The notes under the pieces: generated by a model | What the model was told of the DNA's origin: nothing | The model's input: the letters and a program-made list of their open reading frames with translations, nothing else | Databases searched by the model: none | Assembly (NCBI RefSeq): GCF_002860285.1 | Contig: NZ_PGVF01000013.1 | Span: 82,084-146,083, forward strand | From: Bacillus sp. M6-12 | GTDB lineage: Bacteria > Bacillota > Bacilli > Bacillales > DSM-1321 | Direction: 5' to 3' | DNA length: 64,000 nucleotides | Position numbers and translations under genes: made by a program | Part shown: piece after piece, positions 18,572 through 28,223 of the stretch | Layout of the letters: the number at the start of each line of letters is the position of its first letter | How positions within the stretch are numbered: the first letter of the stretch is position 1

Positions 18572-19078
18572 TTACGGCTGCCCTAGAATCTTTGCCATAT
18601 AGTATCCGTCAGCATATGTTCCATCGATAAAAAGCGAGTTCTTTTTCGTGCCTTCCACTTCAAAGCCCATTTTTTTATAGAGAGATAGTGCCCGAACATT
18701 ATGGGAAAGGACTGTAAGCTCAATGCGATTGATGCTATGGCTAATTGCCCACTGTTCCATCTATTCAAACAGTTTTGTGCCAATCCCTCCGTTCCTAAAC
18801 TGCTCTGAAACGCCAACAACAAGATAAATAGAATGTTTCACCCGTGCAAGGCCGTTTCCGATAATGATTAAATATCCCGCCAGTTCACCATTGATATCAG
18901 CAATAAAAATTTCGGAGAACTCTTGGGCATTGAAATTTTCTATTCGCTTGCGCTGCTCTTCTACAGTTGTCTGCCGTTCTCCCGGTCCATATAACATTAA
19001 ATTGGAGTTATCCACAGCATTCATTAAGTTAAGCAGCCTTTTGGCATCGCCGGGAACTGCTTTTCTGATATTCATCAT
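18572..19078 (-). pseudogene. GNAT acetyltransferase interrupted by an in-frame TAG
   Basis: One continuous GNAT reading frame is split by a single TAG at 18761-18763. The first part (MMNIRKAVPGDAKRLLNLMN ...) ends just after the acetyl-CoA-binding motif QFRNGGIGTKL. The frame resumes with the next codon, ATGGAACAGTGGGC, and continues with RIELTVLSHNVRALSLYKKMGFEVEG, the usual GNAT C-terminal part. Removing the stop gives a normal length of about 167 residues. GGAGAG lies five bases before the first ATG. It could be a recent nonsense mutation, a sequencing error, or two translated halves. The acceptor substrate is unknown. Confidence 0.8.
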
Positions 19079-19187
19079 CTCTTCTCTCCTATGGACCAAT
19101 GGATTTCTCTCATTTAGCGTAATTGGGCTTCTGTATTTCTTTTTCGCTTTTTCGCAATGATTAGCTTAATTCAGCCCGCTGCTCTTT

Positions 19188-19223
19188 TTAAAAGGGAGGC
19201 ACCCGATTTATCAGGTGCCTCCC
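19188..19223 (-). terminator. Terminator of thrS
   Basis: GGGAGGCACC and GGTGCCTCCC form a perfect ten-base stem with a ten-base loop, followed on the minus strand by TTTT, eight bases past the thrS stop. Confidence 0.88.
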
Positions 19224-19230
19224 AAGGATA

Positions 19231-21162
19231 TTACTGTCTTACTTCTGCTTTGATAGAATTGATAAAATCCTCAAATGCTACAGTTTCGGATTTCTGTTCG
19301 CCGTATTTGCGGACGTTTACGCTGCCTTCGCTGCTTTCATTATCTCCCACAACAAGCATGTAAGGGATTTTTTGCATTTGTGCTTCCCTGATTTTGTAGC
19401 CGATTTTCTCATCGCGGCCGTCAAGGTCAACACGGAAGCCTTCTGCCTGAAGTTTTTCCTGGACTTGCTTCGCATAGTCAAGATGGGCTTCAGGAGAAAC
19501 AGGGATCACTTGGACTTGTACTGGTGCAAGCCATGTTGGAAATGCCCCTTTGTATTCCTCAATCAGGAAGGCAACGAAGCGCTCCATTGTTGATACTACA
19601 CCACGGTGGATAACGACCGGGCGATGAGGCTTTCCATCTTCCCCAACATAGCTCAAGTCAAAGCGTTCTGGCAGTAAGAAATCAAGCTGAACAGTGGAAA
19701 GCGTTTCGTCTTTTCCTAATGCAGTACGGACCTGAACGTCAAGCTTAGGGCCATAGAATGCTGCTTCGCCTTCCGCTTCGAAATAATCAAGGCCAAGTTC
19801 GTCCATCGCTTCCTTGAGCATGCCCTGGGCTTTTTCCCACATTGCGTCATCATCAAAATATTTCTCAGTATCCTGAGGATCACGGTAGGAAAGACGGAAG
19901 GAATAATCATTTAAGTTAAAGTCCTTGTAAACAGCTAGAACCAGGTTTACAACACGTTTAAATTCTTCCTTGATTTGATCCGGACGCACAAAGATATGTG
20001 CGTCATTCAGTGTCATTCCTCGTACGCGCTGCAATCCTGAGAGGGCACCTGACATTTCATAACGGTGCTGTGTGCCAAGTTCAGCAATCCTGATAGGCAG
20101 TTCTCGATAGCTGTGAATGCTGTTTTTGTAAATCATCATATGGTGCGGGCAGTTCATAGGACGAAGTACAAGCTGTTCATTATCCATGTCCATTACAGGG
20201 AACATGTCTTCCTGATAATGCTCCCAGTGTCCGGAAGTTTTGTACAAATCCACACTGCCCATAACCGGCGTATAAACATGGCTATAGCCAAGACGCTCTT
20301 CCTTATCGACAATGTACCTTTCAATTACACGGCGGATTGTTGCACCTTTTGGAAGCCATAATGGCAATCCCTGTCCAACCAATTGAGAGCTGGTAAACAA
20401 GCTTAATTCTTTTCCGATTTTACGATGGTCCCGTTCCTTTGCTTCTTCAAGCAAGCGCAGATGCTCTTCAAGATCTTCTTTCTTGAAGAAGGCAGTTCCA
20501 TAAATGCGCTGAAGCATCTTATTGTTGCTGTCACCTCTCCAGTAGGCCCCCGCAATGCTCATCAATTTAAACTCCTTGATTTTTCCTGTTGTGGGTACAT
20601 GAACACCGCGGCAAAGGTCGAAGAATTCACCCTGCTCATAGATAGTTACCTGTTGTTCTGCAGGAATAGCCTCAATCAGCTCAAGTTTATACTCATCGCC
20701 AATTTCCCGGAACCGGTTTACCGCTTCATCACGGCTTACTTCAACACGGACAACCTCAAGGTTTTCATTGATGATTTTCTTCATTTCTTTTTCGATCTTT
20801 GGAAGATCTTCCGGAGTCAGTGATTCCTCAAGATCAACATCATAATAGAATCCGCCTTCGATAACCGGTCCTACCCCAAACTTTGCGTTCTTGTACAAAC
20901 GCTTGATAGCCTGCGCCATTAAGTGTGCTGAACTGTGGCGGAGGATTTCTAATGCTTCGCCGCTGTCCTGAGTGATTATTTCAACGGAACCGTCCTCTTC
21001 TATTGGACGTTTTAAATCATATTGCTGGCCGTTGAACTTTCCTGCAATCGACTTCTTCTTCAGCCCTGGGCTGATTGAGGCCGCAACCTCTTCAGTTGTC
21101 GTACCCCTGGCAAACTCCTTAACCGCTCCATCTGGAAAAGTAAGCTTAATCATTTCAGACAT
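19231..21162 (-). CDS. thrS: Threonine-tRNA ligase
   Basis: Charges tRNA-Thr and edits mischarged Ser-tRNA-Thr. The 643 residues comprise an N-terminal TGS domain (about 1-62), an editing domain with [10 protein letters not shown] and a [10 protein letters not shown] zinc-like motif, the class II core with RPMNCPHHM (zinc-binding Cys) and [19 protein letters not shown] (motif 3), and a C-terminal anticodon-binding domain (last 105 residues). AAAGGAG precedes the ATG. A T-box leader controls it. B. subtilis also has a second enzyme, thrZ; the leader and context here fit thrS. Confidence 0.96.
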   Translation of the reverse strand: MSEMIKLTFPDGAVKEFARGTTTEEVAASISPGLKKKSIAGKFNGQQYDLKRPIEEDGSVEIITQDSGEALEILRHSSAHLMAQAIKRLYKNAKFGVGPVIEGGFYYDVDLEESLTPEDLPKIEKEMKKIINENLEVVRVEVSRDEAVNRFREIGDEYKLELIEAIPAEQQVTIYEQGEFFDLCRGVHVPTTGKIKEFKLMSIAGAYWRGDSNNKMLQRIYGTAFFKKEDLEEHLRLLEEAKERDHRKIGKELSLFTSSQLVGQGLPLWLPKGATIRRVIERYIVDKEERLGYSHVYTPVMGSVDLYKTSGHWEHYQEDMFPVMDMDNEQLVLRPMNCPHHMMIYKNSIHSYRELPIRIAELGTQHRYEMSGALSGLQRVRGMTLNDAHIFVRPDQIKEEFKRVVNLVLAVYKDFNLNDYSFRLSYRDPQDTEKYFDDDAMWEKAQGMLKEAMDELGLDYFEAEGEAAFYGPKLDVQVRTALGKDETLSTVQLDFLLPERFDLSYVGEDGKPHRPVVIHRGVVSTMERFVAFLIEEYKGAFPTWLAPVQVQVIPVSPEAHLDYAKQVQEKLQAEGFRVDLDGRDEKIGYKIREAQMQKIPYMLVVGDNESSEGSVNVRKYGEQKSETVAFEDFINSIKAEVRQ

Positions 21163-21225
21163 ACAATGCCACTCCTTTAATTCAATTTAAAATGTGATTT
21201 TGCAGGGGCCAAGCTTTTAAAAACG

Positions 21226-21470
21226 CAAAAAAGCCCGCCCCTGTTATAAAAACAGGGACGAGCTTAGTAATCAAATGATTGCAACCCGCGGTTCCACCCT
21301 CGTTTCACCTGCCTTATGCAGATGACACTCGATGCTTGTAACGGAAGCTCCCGTCGGCCAATACTCGAAAATTCTTTCCTGGACGAAGTTTAAAGGCGGT
21401 AAATACTCTAACCGTGTTAGGAAGTTTGCAGCCTAGCCTTCCCTCTCTGAAAACCGTGCATAGAATACCC
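21226..21470 (-). promoter_or_regulatory. T-box leader of thrS
   Basis: The T-box core GAGGGTGGAACCGCGGG lies at 21285-21301, followed by a terminator with GCTCGTCCCTG and CAGGGGCGGGC arms and a T tract (21226-21264). A plausible ACC specifier codon for threonine is at 21398-21400, in GTATTTACCGCC. The T-box is certain; the specifier is an inference. Confidence 0.9.
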
Positions 21471-21621
21471 ATGTCCTCATCATAACTTTTAAAAATAATA
21501 TGTTGTATAGTATGTAGGAAATTATAATTTGTTATGTAATGAAAATCAAGAGCTATTTATTTAAAAAGTTATGGAGGCATTGGAAAGCTATTTACGTGTT
21601 CTCCTTTTGAAGCTGACCGGA

Positions 21622-22455
21622 TCAGACGCCCTTAAATGCGGCAGTCGGGCGAATGACGGTTCTTTCTTCGAATATCCGTGTAATGGTCTGGATGAGCCCA
21701 TCCTCGGCTTCATCAGTGTATAAATGTAAATTTCTAGGTGCTATAGAAAGCAACGGAGCCAGTGCCGTCGAGTCAACGTATACCGGGTTATCTGCAAGCA
21801 GCTTTCTGTCAATCATTTTGTGGATTTCCTGCTTTCCAAGCTTTCTAAACTGCCCATCGTAAAAATGAAAACCGCCGCTATGGAGCAAATGGACATTATC
21901 CATTTTCGGCTCCCGTTCATGCAGGAAGTCGCGGAGTGCTGCAATAAAGCTTTGATAATCCTGCTCAAGCTTATATTCATCAATTGCTAATTCCACATAC
22001 TCCAGAAGTGAATCATAAAATGACTTCAGACGAAATGTCGCAAATGAATCAAAGGAAAATGAAACCTTATCGGCAAGAAATGTTTTTAGTCCTTCCCGGA
22101 TGATTTCCCTCTCCTTATTAAAAGCAGGTTCAGATTTTTCATGCTGCTCCCCTTCAATAATCGAACAAGCTATTTCGACAATGCTATCTACTTCCTCCTG
22201 CTCCCGGAAGTAAAACCGTTGCCTGACAATTGATTCAAGAACACTTAAGAGCTTATCCTCAAGCAGAAATCTGTAAAACACATCACTTAATAATGCCAGC
22301 AGCTTTTTCATATACTTTTGTTTAATGTGAAGCACCAGCCCCCGTTCCGGCTGAAATTGTATATATGGATTCAGTTCTGTCCCCAAAGGGTGGACAGAGA
22401 CGTATTCGAGCAGCTTAAACGCTTCAGTTTCAGTCTGAAAATGAATATGCACCAA
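21622..22455 (-). CDS. ytxC: Putative sporulation protein YtxC
   Basis: A 277-residue soluble protein placed, as in B. subtilis, between thrS and dnaI. No catalytic motif is visible. It is rich in charged helices, with VSFSFDSFATFRLKSFYDSLLEYVELAIDEYKLEQDY in the middle, and ends IFEERTVIRPTAAFKGV. YtxC-family proteins are annotated as sporulation proteins of unknown function. The start is uncertain by one codon: TTG at 22455 or GTG at 22452, with GGGGGAG upstream. A terminator-like hairpin and 250 bases separate it from dnaI. Confidence 0.78.
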   Translation of the reverse strand: MVHIHFQTETEAFKLLEYVSVHPLGTELNPYIQFQPERGLVLHIKQKYMKKLLALLSDVFYRFLLEDKLLSVLESIVRQRFYFREQEEVDSIVEIACSIIEGEQHEKSEPAFNKEREIIREGLKTFLADKVSFSFDSFATFRLKSFYDSLLEYVELAIDEYKLEQDYQSFIAALRDFLHEREPKMDNVHLLHSGGFHFYDGQFRKLGKQEIHKMIDRKLLADNPVYVDSTALAPLLSIAPRNLHLYTDEAEDGLIQTITRIFEERTVIRPTAAFKGV

Positions 22456-22544
22456 CCAAACTCCCCCTAACCCTTATCCTGCTTATATGTATATGGGATA
22501 AGCTTGCTTTTTAGAAGCAAGTTTGGGCTGATTAGCTTTGGAAA

Positions 22545-22577
22545 AGTAAAAAGCCAGCTGCAAAATAGACAGCTGGC
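22545..22577 (-). terminator. Terminator of the dnaB-dnaI operon
   Basis: GCCAGCTG and CAGCTGGC form an eight-base stem followed on the minus strand by CTTTTTACTTTT, downstream of dnaI. Confidence 0.82.
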
Positions 22578-22702
22578 ATCTCAATATTTAGTTTCGGACA
22601 AATTAATTTAACCTGAAAAATAATCCTGATTATTAATCTCAGAAAAGTCATTATTCCAGATCATTTATTTAACTGCTTTTTTTAGAGGATCCCTTTATTT
22701 TT

Positions 22703-23653
22703 TTACCTTCTGCGATTCTCTCCACCCAGCTGAAGCGGTTCAGCCAGATATCTGATGCGCTCCATAATCCTGGCTGCTTTCACTTCTTCCCTTTCCCCCC
22801 GCTGGGAAACGGTTAAATGATTTTGAAGTCCGTCAAAATTAAAATTAGAAGTGAAGAATGTTGGCAGGTTTTCAAGCATTCTGAACTGCAGTATCGGACC
22901 GAGCACCTCATCCCTCGCCCAGCTGCTCATCGCCTCTGCCCCGATATCATCCAGCATAAGAACTGGAGCTTTCTTTGTCATATCGATTTTTTCATTAAGT
23001 GTATTGTCGCTGATTGAAGCCTTTATTTCGCGCAGGAAATCCGGGACATAGACAATCAGCGATGATATTTGATTCTTAGCGAGTTCATTGGCAATCGCAC
23101 CCAGCAAATACGTTTTCCCTACTCCGAAACTTCCGTATAAATAAAGTCCTTTTTGTGTAGCTCCGGGAATAAAATTCTCTACAAAGGTAGTTGCCCTGCT
23201 TACTGCCTCCATCCTGCTGCCTTGGCTGTCAGTCATGATAAAGTCTTCAAGAGTAGCGGATAAAATGTCCTTGGGCACATATAAACTCTGAATCAGTTTT
23301 TGATGACGCCTTTTTTCATCATCCATAATTTTGCGCGGGCAAGGTTCATAATTTAAAGCAATTGCATTCCCCTGCAAAACAAGCTTTGGATGGTACCCCT
23401 CCAAGAAGTTGATGCAGCCTTGAAGGCTTGGACATTTATCGCAGCTTTTGCTCTGGGAGGAAAACTCATACAGCTTTGACAAGCCTTTTTCAACCATCTC
23501 ACCTGAAATCCTCGAGCTATTCTCATGAAGGAAATGACGGATCTCCTTTTCATTCAGGACTTCATGCTTTAAATGTTCATACCGATTTTGAAATTCTGTA
23601 TTGTTTGTCAATCTGCCCAACGCTTTATCAATTCGTTCCATGGTGTTTTTCAC
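22703..23653 (-). CDS. dnaI: Primosomal protein DnaI, helicase loader
   Basis: AAA+ ATPase that loads the replicative helicase DnaC together with DnaB and DnaD. The 316 residues contain an N-terminal domain with cysteines CDKCPSLQGC (71-80) and C105 that form the known zinc site, and a C-terminal AAA+ domain with Walker A GSFGVGKT (174-181), Walker B VLMLDDIGAE and a sensor region TSNFNFDGL. It overlaps dnaB by four bases (ATGA), so translation is coupled. Confidence 0.95.
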   Translation of the reverse strand: MKNTMERIDKALGRLTNNTEFQNRYEHLKHEVLNEKEIRHFLHENSSRISGEMVEKGLSKLYEFSSQSKSCDKCPSLQGCINFLEGYHPKLVLQGNAIALNYEPCPRKIMDDEKRRHQKLIQSLYVPKDILSATLEDFIMTDSQGSRMEAVSRATTFVENFIPGATQKGLYLYGSFGVGKTYLLGAIANELAKNQISSLIVYVPDFLREIKASISDNTLNEKIDMTKKAPVLMLDDIGAEAMSSWARDEVLGPILQFRMLENLPTFFTSNFNFDGLQNHLTVSQRGEREEVKAARIMERIRYLAEPLQLGGENRRR

Positions 23654-25050
23654 CCCCTGTTATTCAGCTTTTTAAGCCTCTCGAGCATCTGTTTCTTCTG
23701 CTCTTCCAGCTCTTGGCTGTCCTTTTTCCCTTTTCCTTCAGGTGCAGTATTCTGCTCGTTTTTCAGCCATTGGGGCACCTGTTCCGTCCGAATAGGCTTT
23801 TTACCCGATAGCTTATTTGTGCCTTTTCCATCTTGCCATTCCTGATATTGGCGGTGCTCTTTTTTAGCCAGCTCCATCGCCTGCTTGACCGTAACAATCT
23901 TTTTCCTCGCCCAGTGACCGGCAATCTTTTCAACATATCCTTTTGAAAGCTTCATATCCGTTTTGATCATGACATACTCAATAAGCACGTTTATGACTCC
24001 AGGCGGAAGGTTCTGGTTCATCATAATATCTTCTATAATTTGAAGGTCGTTTTTTGAAGGCTCTGCCCCTCCTGAAACCTGAATGAGCCTTTGTCTTGGC
24101 GACACTGTTTCCAAGTGGCGGATCAGCTGCTCTTCTTTGGTCTTCGGCTCTCCTGTCTGGGTTAGGTAGTTCGCGGGCTGGACCCTGTCTGAAAGTGAAG
24201 GAAGGCTTTCATAATGTTCAATTTGATACCAATCTCTAGCGGCCTTCCGCAATTCCTCCAAATCAACTTCGTTCTCGCCATTAACTGCACGAAGAATTAA
24301 ATTTTGCATCTGCAGGGCATCAATGCCATACAAAAACGCCAGCTTAGCAATCGTTTCCTTTACCTTAAGAGTAAATGCCTTTCGCGGTACAAGAGAGTTG
24401 TTAAGGCCGGAGAATAATAAATCAAAATCAAAAAATGGCTCAAAGCCCGTTAGCTCGGCTCCGCCTGCTTTTCCAATAAACTCCTGTCCCGGATCAGGTG
24501 AAATATGGCTCTGCGCCTCATCTGTGACATATAAGGATTCCAAGTGTTCGGAAGAAAATACTTCAGGAAAAGCCTTCGTAACTTCACTGTACTCATTAGT
24601 CGAGATTGCCTCATCACAAAAGAACTTTTTCAGACGTCCAAAATGCACCTTGCCGACTTTTTTGAACAGGTACACATTCAGCATTCCATCTGTGAAGAAT
24701 TGTTCGGGGCTTAATGGGGGATGGAGCTCATAAATAAATTCAGTCTCATCATTATCCTTCTTTTTATAAACCTTCAGCAGCCCAAGGCCCTCCAGTTTTA
24801 CCCGCGCATCATAAATCTCCTTGAGATTTATTGCCATCGTATTCATCAGTCCATAATGGAGAGAGGAATTCGACCACAGGCGGTTTTCTTCCAGCTCGCT
24901 CCATAATGTGATATATAAACTGATGCACACCGGCCCAATCAGCGGCTGGTAAAGCATCGTTAAAATCTTCCGGTCATAGTCATGTATCATTCCGGCTGCC
25001 GAAACGGTGTACCGGTCAACAGGAAGCAGTTCTTGCCAATGCTTTGTCAT
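23650..25050 (-). CDS. dnaB: Replication initiation and membrane attachment protein DnaB
   Basis: The Firmicute DnaB, not the helicase: it remodels origin DNA and helps recruit helicase at the membrane. The 466 residues show an N-terminal winged-helix DDBH1 domain (IHDYDRKILTMLYQPLIGPVCISLYITLW), a second DDBH domain at about 305-400 with PGVINVLIEYVMIKTD, and a charged C-terminal tail. It is the first gene of dnaB-dnaI, ending inside the dnaI start. The order nrdR-dnaB-dnaI is conserved in Bacillaceae. Confidence 0.94.
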   Translation of the reverse strand: MTKHWQELLPVDRYTVSAAGMIHDYDRKILTMLYQPLIGPVCISLYITLWSELEENRLWSNSSLHYGLMNTMAINLKEIYDARVKLEGLGLLKVYKKKDNDETEFIYELHPPLSPEQFFTDGMLNVYLFKKVGKVHFGRLKKFFCDEAISTNEYSEVTKAFPEVFSSEHLESLYVTDEAQSHISPDPGQEFIGKAGGAELTGFEPFFDFDLLFSGLNNSLVPRKAFTLKVKETIAKLAFLYGIDALQMQNLILRAVNGENEVDLEELRKAARDWYQIEHYESLPSLSDRVQPANYLTQTGEPKTKEEQLIRHLETVSPRQRLIQVSGGAEPSKNDLQIIEDIMMNQNLPPGVINVLIEYVMIKTDMKLSKGYVEKIAGHWARKKIVTVKQAMELAKKEHRQYQEWQDGKGTNKLSGKKPIRTEQVPQWLKNEQNTAPEGKGKKDSQELEEQKKQMLERLKKLNNRG

Positions 25051-25072
25051 TTAATATTCATACCTTTCTAAA

Positions 25073-25118
25073 GAAAAGCGGAAGCGCCTTAGGCGCTGGA
25101 GCTAGACATCTGTACTTA
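25073..25118 (+). repeat. Palindromic intergenic repeat, short copy (R4)
   Basis: GAAAAGCGGAAGCGCCTTA runs directly into GGCGCTGGAGCTAGACATCTG: both ends joined without a core, forming a tight AGCGCCTTAGGCGCT hairpin. It lies in the nrdR-dnaB spacer. Confidence 0.8.
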
Positions 25119-25248
25119 TGCTTTCTTATCTAGTAAGAAAAACGCCCAGAGGCTTGGACAGCGCAGAAGCGAAGTACCAAACACATTTTTTAAAAATTAC
25201 CCTTATTAAAAGGTAAAAATGAGCTAAAACGAAAATCTTTTAGCCCAT

Positions 25249-25707
25249 TTACCGTTCCTTATTAATCAAGTCTTTCAGCTCTTCGATAAAAACGTTGATG
25301 TCCTTAAATTGCCTGTAAACTGATGCGAAACGGACATATGCCACCTCGTCTATCCCAGCAAGCTTGTCCATCACCATTTCGCCGATACTTTCGCTCTTCA
25401 CCTCGGATACACCTTGGTTCCGAAGCTCCTTTTCAACATAGGATGTAATTTCCTCCAGCTCTTTTAGCGGAACAGGACGCTTCTCACATGCCTTAATCAA
25501 TCCGCGCAGAATCTTATCCCTGCTGAATTCTTCCCGAGTGCCTTCTTTTTTCACAACAATCAGAGGGATTTCCTCCACTTTTTCAAATGTTGTGAACCGG
25601 TATTGGCATACCTCGCATTCTCTCCGCCGTCTAATCGCCCGGCTTTCATCCACCGGACGGGAATCCAGAACCCGAGTACCATTATACTGACAGGACGGGC
25701 ACTTCAT
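25249..25707 (-). CDS. nrdR: Transcriptional repressor NrdR
   Basis: Represses ribonucleotide reductase genes according to ATP/dATP state. The 152 residues begin [21 protein letters not shown] and include a second pair in [14 protein letters not shown], together a four-cysteine zinc ribbon (1-45), followed by an ATP-cone (about 46-140) starting with [20 protein letters not shown] chose the ATG at 25707 with GGAG eight bases upstream; the frame is open for 12 codons above it without a site. It is about 200 bases upstream of dnaB, across a repeat copy. Confidence 0.95.
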   Translation of the reverse strand: MKCPSCQYNGTRVLDSRPVDESRAIRRRRECEVCQYRFTTFEKVEEIPLIVVKKEGTREEFSRDKILRGLIKACEKRPVPLKELEEITSYVEKELRNQGVSEVKSESIGEMVMDKLAGIDEVAYVRFASVYRQFKDINVFIEELKDLINKER

Positions 25708-25812
25708 ACAATCAGCTCCGATTTGGTTATTTTCCTCTCGCACGAGGACTTAATGATAATAATTCAATCTTATAAAAAAGAACCTTCCTGTACAAGTGGA
25801 AAATTGAAGCTA

Positions 25813-25899
25813 TTAGTTGAAAAGAAAGGCTGTAATTGATCCAGCAAAAGCAAATAATGCGAGGTTCCATTTAGGGATATCAGGAGTTTTTTCCTGCAC
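25813..25899 (-). CDS. Possible 28-residue membrane peptide overlapping the upstream gene
   Basis: A short frame opens with GTG inside the 3' end of the upstream gene and ends at TAA. It encodes 28 residues: QEKTPDIPKWN followed by LALFAFAGSITAFLFN, a possible membrane span. It overlaps the upstream stop by 20 bases, so coupling is conceivable, but no ribosome site is visible. Low confidence. Confidence 0.28.
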   Translation of the reverse strand: MQEKTPDIPKWNLALFAFAGSITAFLFN

Positions 25900-26266
25900 C
25901 AATAAAAGTGAGCTTTTTATTCAGCTCTTCATATGCCTGAACTATGTACGTCCGTAAAGCCGGGTATACGCCTATTAAAGACCATTTTTCCGTAGAAGCA
26001 TTAAAATCAATCGCGGTCTCAAAGGGCCTTACCGTGATAAAAGTCGCTACAAGGTATGAAAGAGGGGATGTTCTCGTTTCAACCAGCATTTCGCCATGCT
26101 CTTTCGAAATGGAGGTGATGCTGAATTTCTGTTTATTGTTAAATACTTCCTCGAGTGCATTTAATATCTGCTCTGAATTAGCTTTATAGTAATGTGTTTT
26201 AAGCAGTTCGTCTGAATGGTTTTCGCTTGTTTCACAATGTTGCTGGTATCTTGTTAGAACTCCCAT
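25880..26266 (-). CDS. Conserved hypothetical cytosolic protein
   Basis: A protein of about 128 residues with no signal or membrane segment. It begins MGVLTRYQQHCETSENHSD, has alternating hydrophobic strands (KFSITSISKEHGEMLVETR, YLVATFITVRPFETAIDF) and ends YEELNKKLTFIGAGKNS. I recall similar short proteins beside speD and nrdR in other Bacillaceae, without assigned function. The start may be ATG at 26272 or 26266; GAGG lies four and ten bases upstream respectively. It sits between speD and nrdR. Confidence 0.7.
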   Translation of the reverse strand: MGVLTRYQQHCETSENHSDELLKTHYYKANSEQILNALEEVFNNKQKFSITSISKEHGEMLVETRTSPLSYLVATFITVRPFETAIDFNASTEKWSLIGVYPALRTYIVQAYEELNKKLTFIGAGKNS

Positions 26267-26373
26267 TTCCATCAATCCTCGCCTGTTAATCAATTGTGCT
26301 TATATTATAACTTATTAACGTTATAATCATGAAGCAATAACCATGAAGCAAATGGATCTGGTTCAGAAATATA

Positions 26374-26401
26374 AAAAAGAGGCGTATGCATACACCTCTT
26401 T
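26374..26401 (-). terminator. Terminator of speD
   Basis: AAAGAGGTGTATGCATACGCCTCTTT is almost perfectly self-complementary and is followed on the minus strand by a T run. Confidence 0.8.
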
Positions 26402-26415
26402 GGTCTTTTCGGTTA

Positions 26416-26796
26416 TTAAAGTGCTTTAGCTTGTGACTGCTTGACCTGTACAGGACCCATTCCGCGCGGAAGTTCAATATTCTCGCGTGTCTGAGCATTC
26501 AGGGCTTCAGCAATATAGTCAGCAGCAATATTAGGGTTCAAGTCACCACAAGTGTATACATCAATGCTAGCATATCCATGTTCAGGAAAGCTGTGAATCG
26601 TCAGATGAGATTCAGAAATGATTACCACGCCGCTTACTCCCTGAGGAGCAAATTTGTGGAACGCAACCTCGCGTACTTCCGCACCTGATTTCAATGCTGC
26701 GTCTACGAAGATCTGTTCAATTAAATTGATATCATTCAGCTTGTCAAAATCGCAACCCCAAAGTTCTGATATTACGTGTCTACCCATTGTTTCCAT
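26416..26796 (-). CDS. speD: S-adenosylmethionine decarboxylase proenzyme SpeD
   Basis: Provides decarboxylated AdoMet for spermidine synthesis. The 126 residues match the small prokaryotic SpeD class. Self-cleavage occurs at the Glu62-Ser63 bond in [15 protein letters not shown], creating the pyruvoyl group; Cys83 in DVYTCGD is the expected catalytic acid. I chose ATG at 26796, which gives [13 protein letters not shown]; a TTG two codons upstream is too close to the AAAGGGGG site. It has its own promoter and terminator, and a leader that may hide its ribosome site. Confidence 0.95.
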   Translation of the reverse strand: METMGRHVISELWGCDFDKLNDINLIEQIFVDAALKSGAEVREVAFHKFAPQGVSGVVIISESHLTIHSFPEHGYASIDVYTCGDLNPNIAADYIAEALNAQTRENIELPRGMGPVQVKQSQAKAL

Positions 26797-26803
26797 GTTC
26801 AAG

Positions 26804-26876
26804 TTTCCCCCTTTAACATGATAAAGTTTTCAAATTCCTTTAAAACATTTAACGCAATAACTACCACGGGGGAAAG
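26804..26876 (-). promoter_or_regulatory. Possible anti-Shine-Dalgarno pairing in the speD leader
   Basis: The leader sequence TTTCCCCC (complement of 26868-26875) is exactly complementary to the speD ribosome-site sequence GGGGGAAA (complement of 26804-26811), 56 bases apart. A competing hairpin GTTAG ... CTAAC lies directly before the leader segment, at about 26877-26896. This could be a translational switch. No known riboswitch class was recognised. Confidence 0.35.
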
Positions 26877-26945
26877 TTAGTCCGAAGAGGTCCTAACCCT
26901 TTAAGTAGATATATGAATCTCTTAATCAAGAAGTTCACGAATCAT

Positions 26946-26974
26946 AGTATACTTTGTATGTATTTTTTTTGCAA
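26946..26974 (-). promoter_or_regulatory. Sigma-A promoter of speD
   Basis: TTGCAA (26969-26974) and TATACT (26946-26951) are 17 bases apart, about 150 bases upstream of the speD start. Confidence 0.7.
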
Positions 26975-27064
26975 CATATCTTTTTTAAAAAATTTAGATG
27001 ATTTTTTTACGCTTCAGAAAAGGGTTGTTATAAGGCCTTTTAGAAATATATTCGAAACCACACT

Positions 27065-27093
27065 AAAAACCCTGCCGCATTAACGGACAGGGT
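27065..27093 (-). terminator. Terminator of gapB
   Basis: On the minus strand ACCCTGTCCG and GCGGCAGGGT form a stem around TTAAT, followed by TTTTAG, about 75 bases past gapB. Confidence 0.8.
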
Positions 27094-27169
27094 CCACGAT
27101 TCTGAAAGCCTGTCAAACAGATCAGCTTTCAAAATTTTTTAATATGATTCAATGAACGGTTAAAGCAAT

Positions 27170-28201
27170 TTAACCTACTTTTACTCCAAGAGATTGCTTC
27201 ATTTCACGGGCAACAAGTGATACCAAATCAACAACACGGTTTGAGTATCCCCATTCATTGTCATACCAAGCCAGCACTTTTACTTTGCTCTCTCCGATTA
27301 CCATGGTGGATAATCCATCAATGATTGCTGAATGAGGGTTTGTATTAAAATCCACTGAAACAAGTGGTTCAGTTGTAAATTCTAAAATTCCATTTAGTGA
27401 ACCTGCAGCTGCAGAAACAAAGGCCTCATTAATATCTTCTACAGTAACATCTGTTTTAAGATCTACAACAAGATCTACAAGTGAAACATTTGGAGTTGGC
27501 ACCCTTAAAGCCATCCCATGGAGCTTGCCGTTCAGCTGCGGCAATACCAGGGATAAAGCCTTCGCAGCACCTGTAGTAGTAGGAATGATGCTTTGAGCAC
27601 AAGCCCTTGCACGTCTAAGATCCTTATGAGGATTATCCAGGTTTTTCTGGTCATTCGTATATGAGTGAATAGTTGTCATTAAACCATTCTCAATCCCAAA
27701 TTGTTCATCCAGCACCTTTACTACTGGAGCAAGGCAATTGGTTGTACAGGATGCATTGGAAATAACGGAATGCTTGGTGATGTCAAGTGCATCCTCGTTA
27801 ACTCCCATCACAATGGTAACGTCTTCATTTTTGCCCGGAGCTGTTAAAATGACCTTTTTCGCACCTGCATCCAGATGGAGGGCGGCCTTTTCACGGGAGT
27901 TAAACTTTCCTGTTGCTTCAATAACGATATCAATGTCAAGTTCAGCCCATGGAAGCTGTTTAGGGTCGCGGTCGCTTAACAGCATTACACGATGTCCATT
28001 TACAATCAATGCTCCATCTTCAGGCAATACTATTCCATCAAATTTTCCATGGATAGTATCATATTTTATTAAATGAGCTAAAGTTTCAGCAGGATAGCTT
28101 GCATTTATGGCAACGATTTCAAGATTATCATCTAAAATTGCTTTGCGGAACACCATTCTACCGATTCTACCAAACCCGTTAATTGCTATACGTGCTTTCA
28201 T
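27170..28201 (-). CDS. gapB: Glyceraldehyde-3-phosphate dehydrogenase, gluconeogenic GapB
   Basis: Reversible oxidation of glyceraldehyde 3-phosphate; B. subtilis GapB works mainly in gluconeogenesis and prefers NADP. The 343 residues have the Rossmann start INGFGRIGRMVFRK, the active-site segment SNASCTTNC with Cys152, and the NEWGYSNRVVDL C-terminal signature. NAD-type enzymes have Asp near position 33; here the region reads AINASYPAE, which fits dual or NADP use. Position next to speD and CcpN-type operators upstream support gapB rather than gapA. Confidence 0.93.
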   Translation of the reverse strand: MKARIAINGFGRIGRMVFRKAILDDNLEIVAINASYPAETLAHLIKYDTIHGKFDGIVLPEDGALIVNGHRVMLLSDRDPKQLPWAELDIDIVIEATGKFNSREKAALHLDAGAKKVILTAPGKNEDVTIVMGVNEDALDITKHSVISNASCTTNCLAPVVKVLDEQFGIENGLMTTIHSYTNDQKNLDNPHKDLRRARACAQSIIPTTTGAAKALSLVLPQLNGKLHGMALRVPTPNVSLVDLVVDLKTDVTVEDINEAFVSAAAGSLNGILEFTTEPLVSVDFNTNPHSAIIDGLSTMVIGESKVKVLAWYDNEWGYSNRVVDLVSLVAREMKQSLGVKVG

Positions 28202-28223
28202 TTTTCGGCTCCTTTTTTTAATT

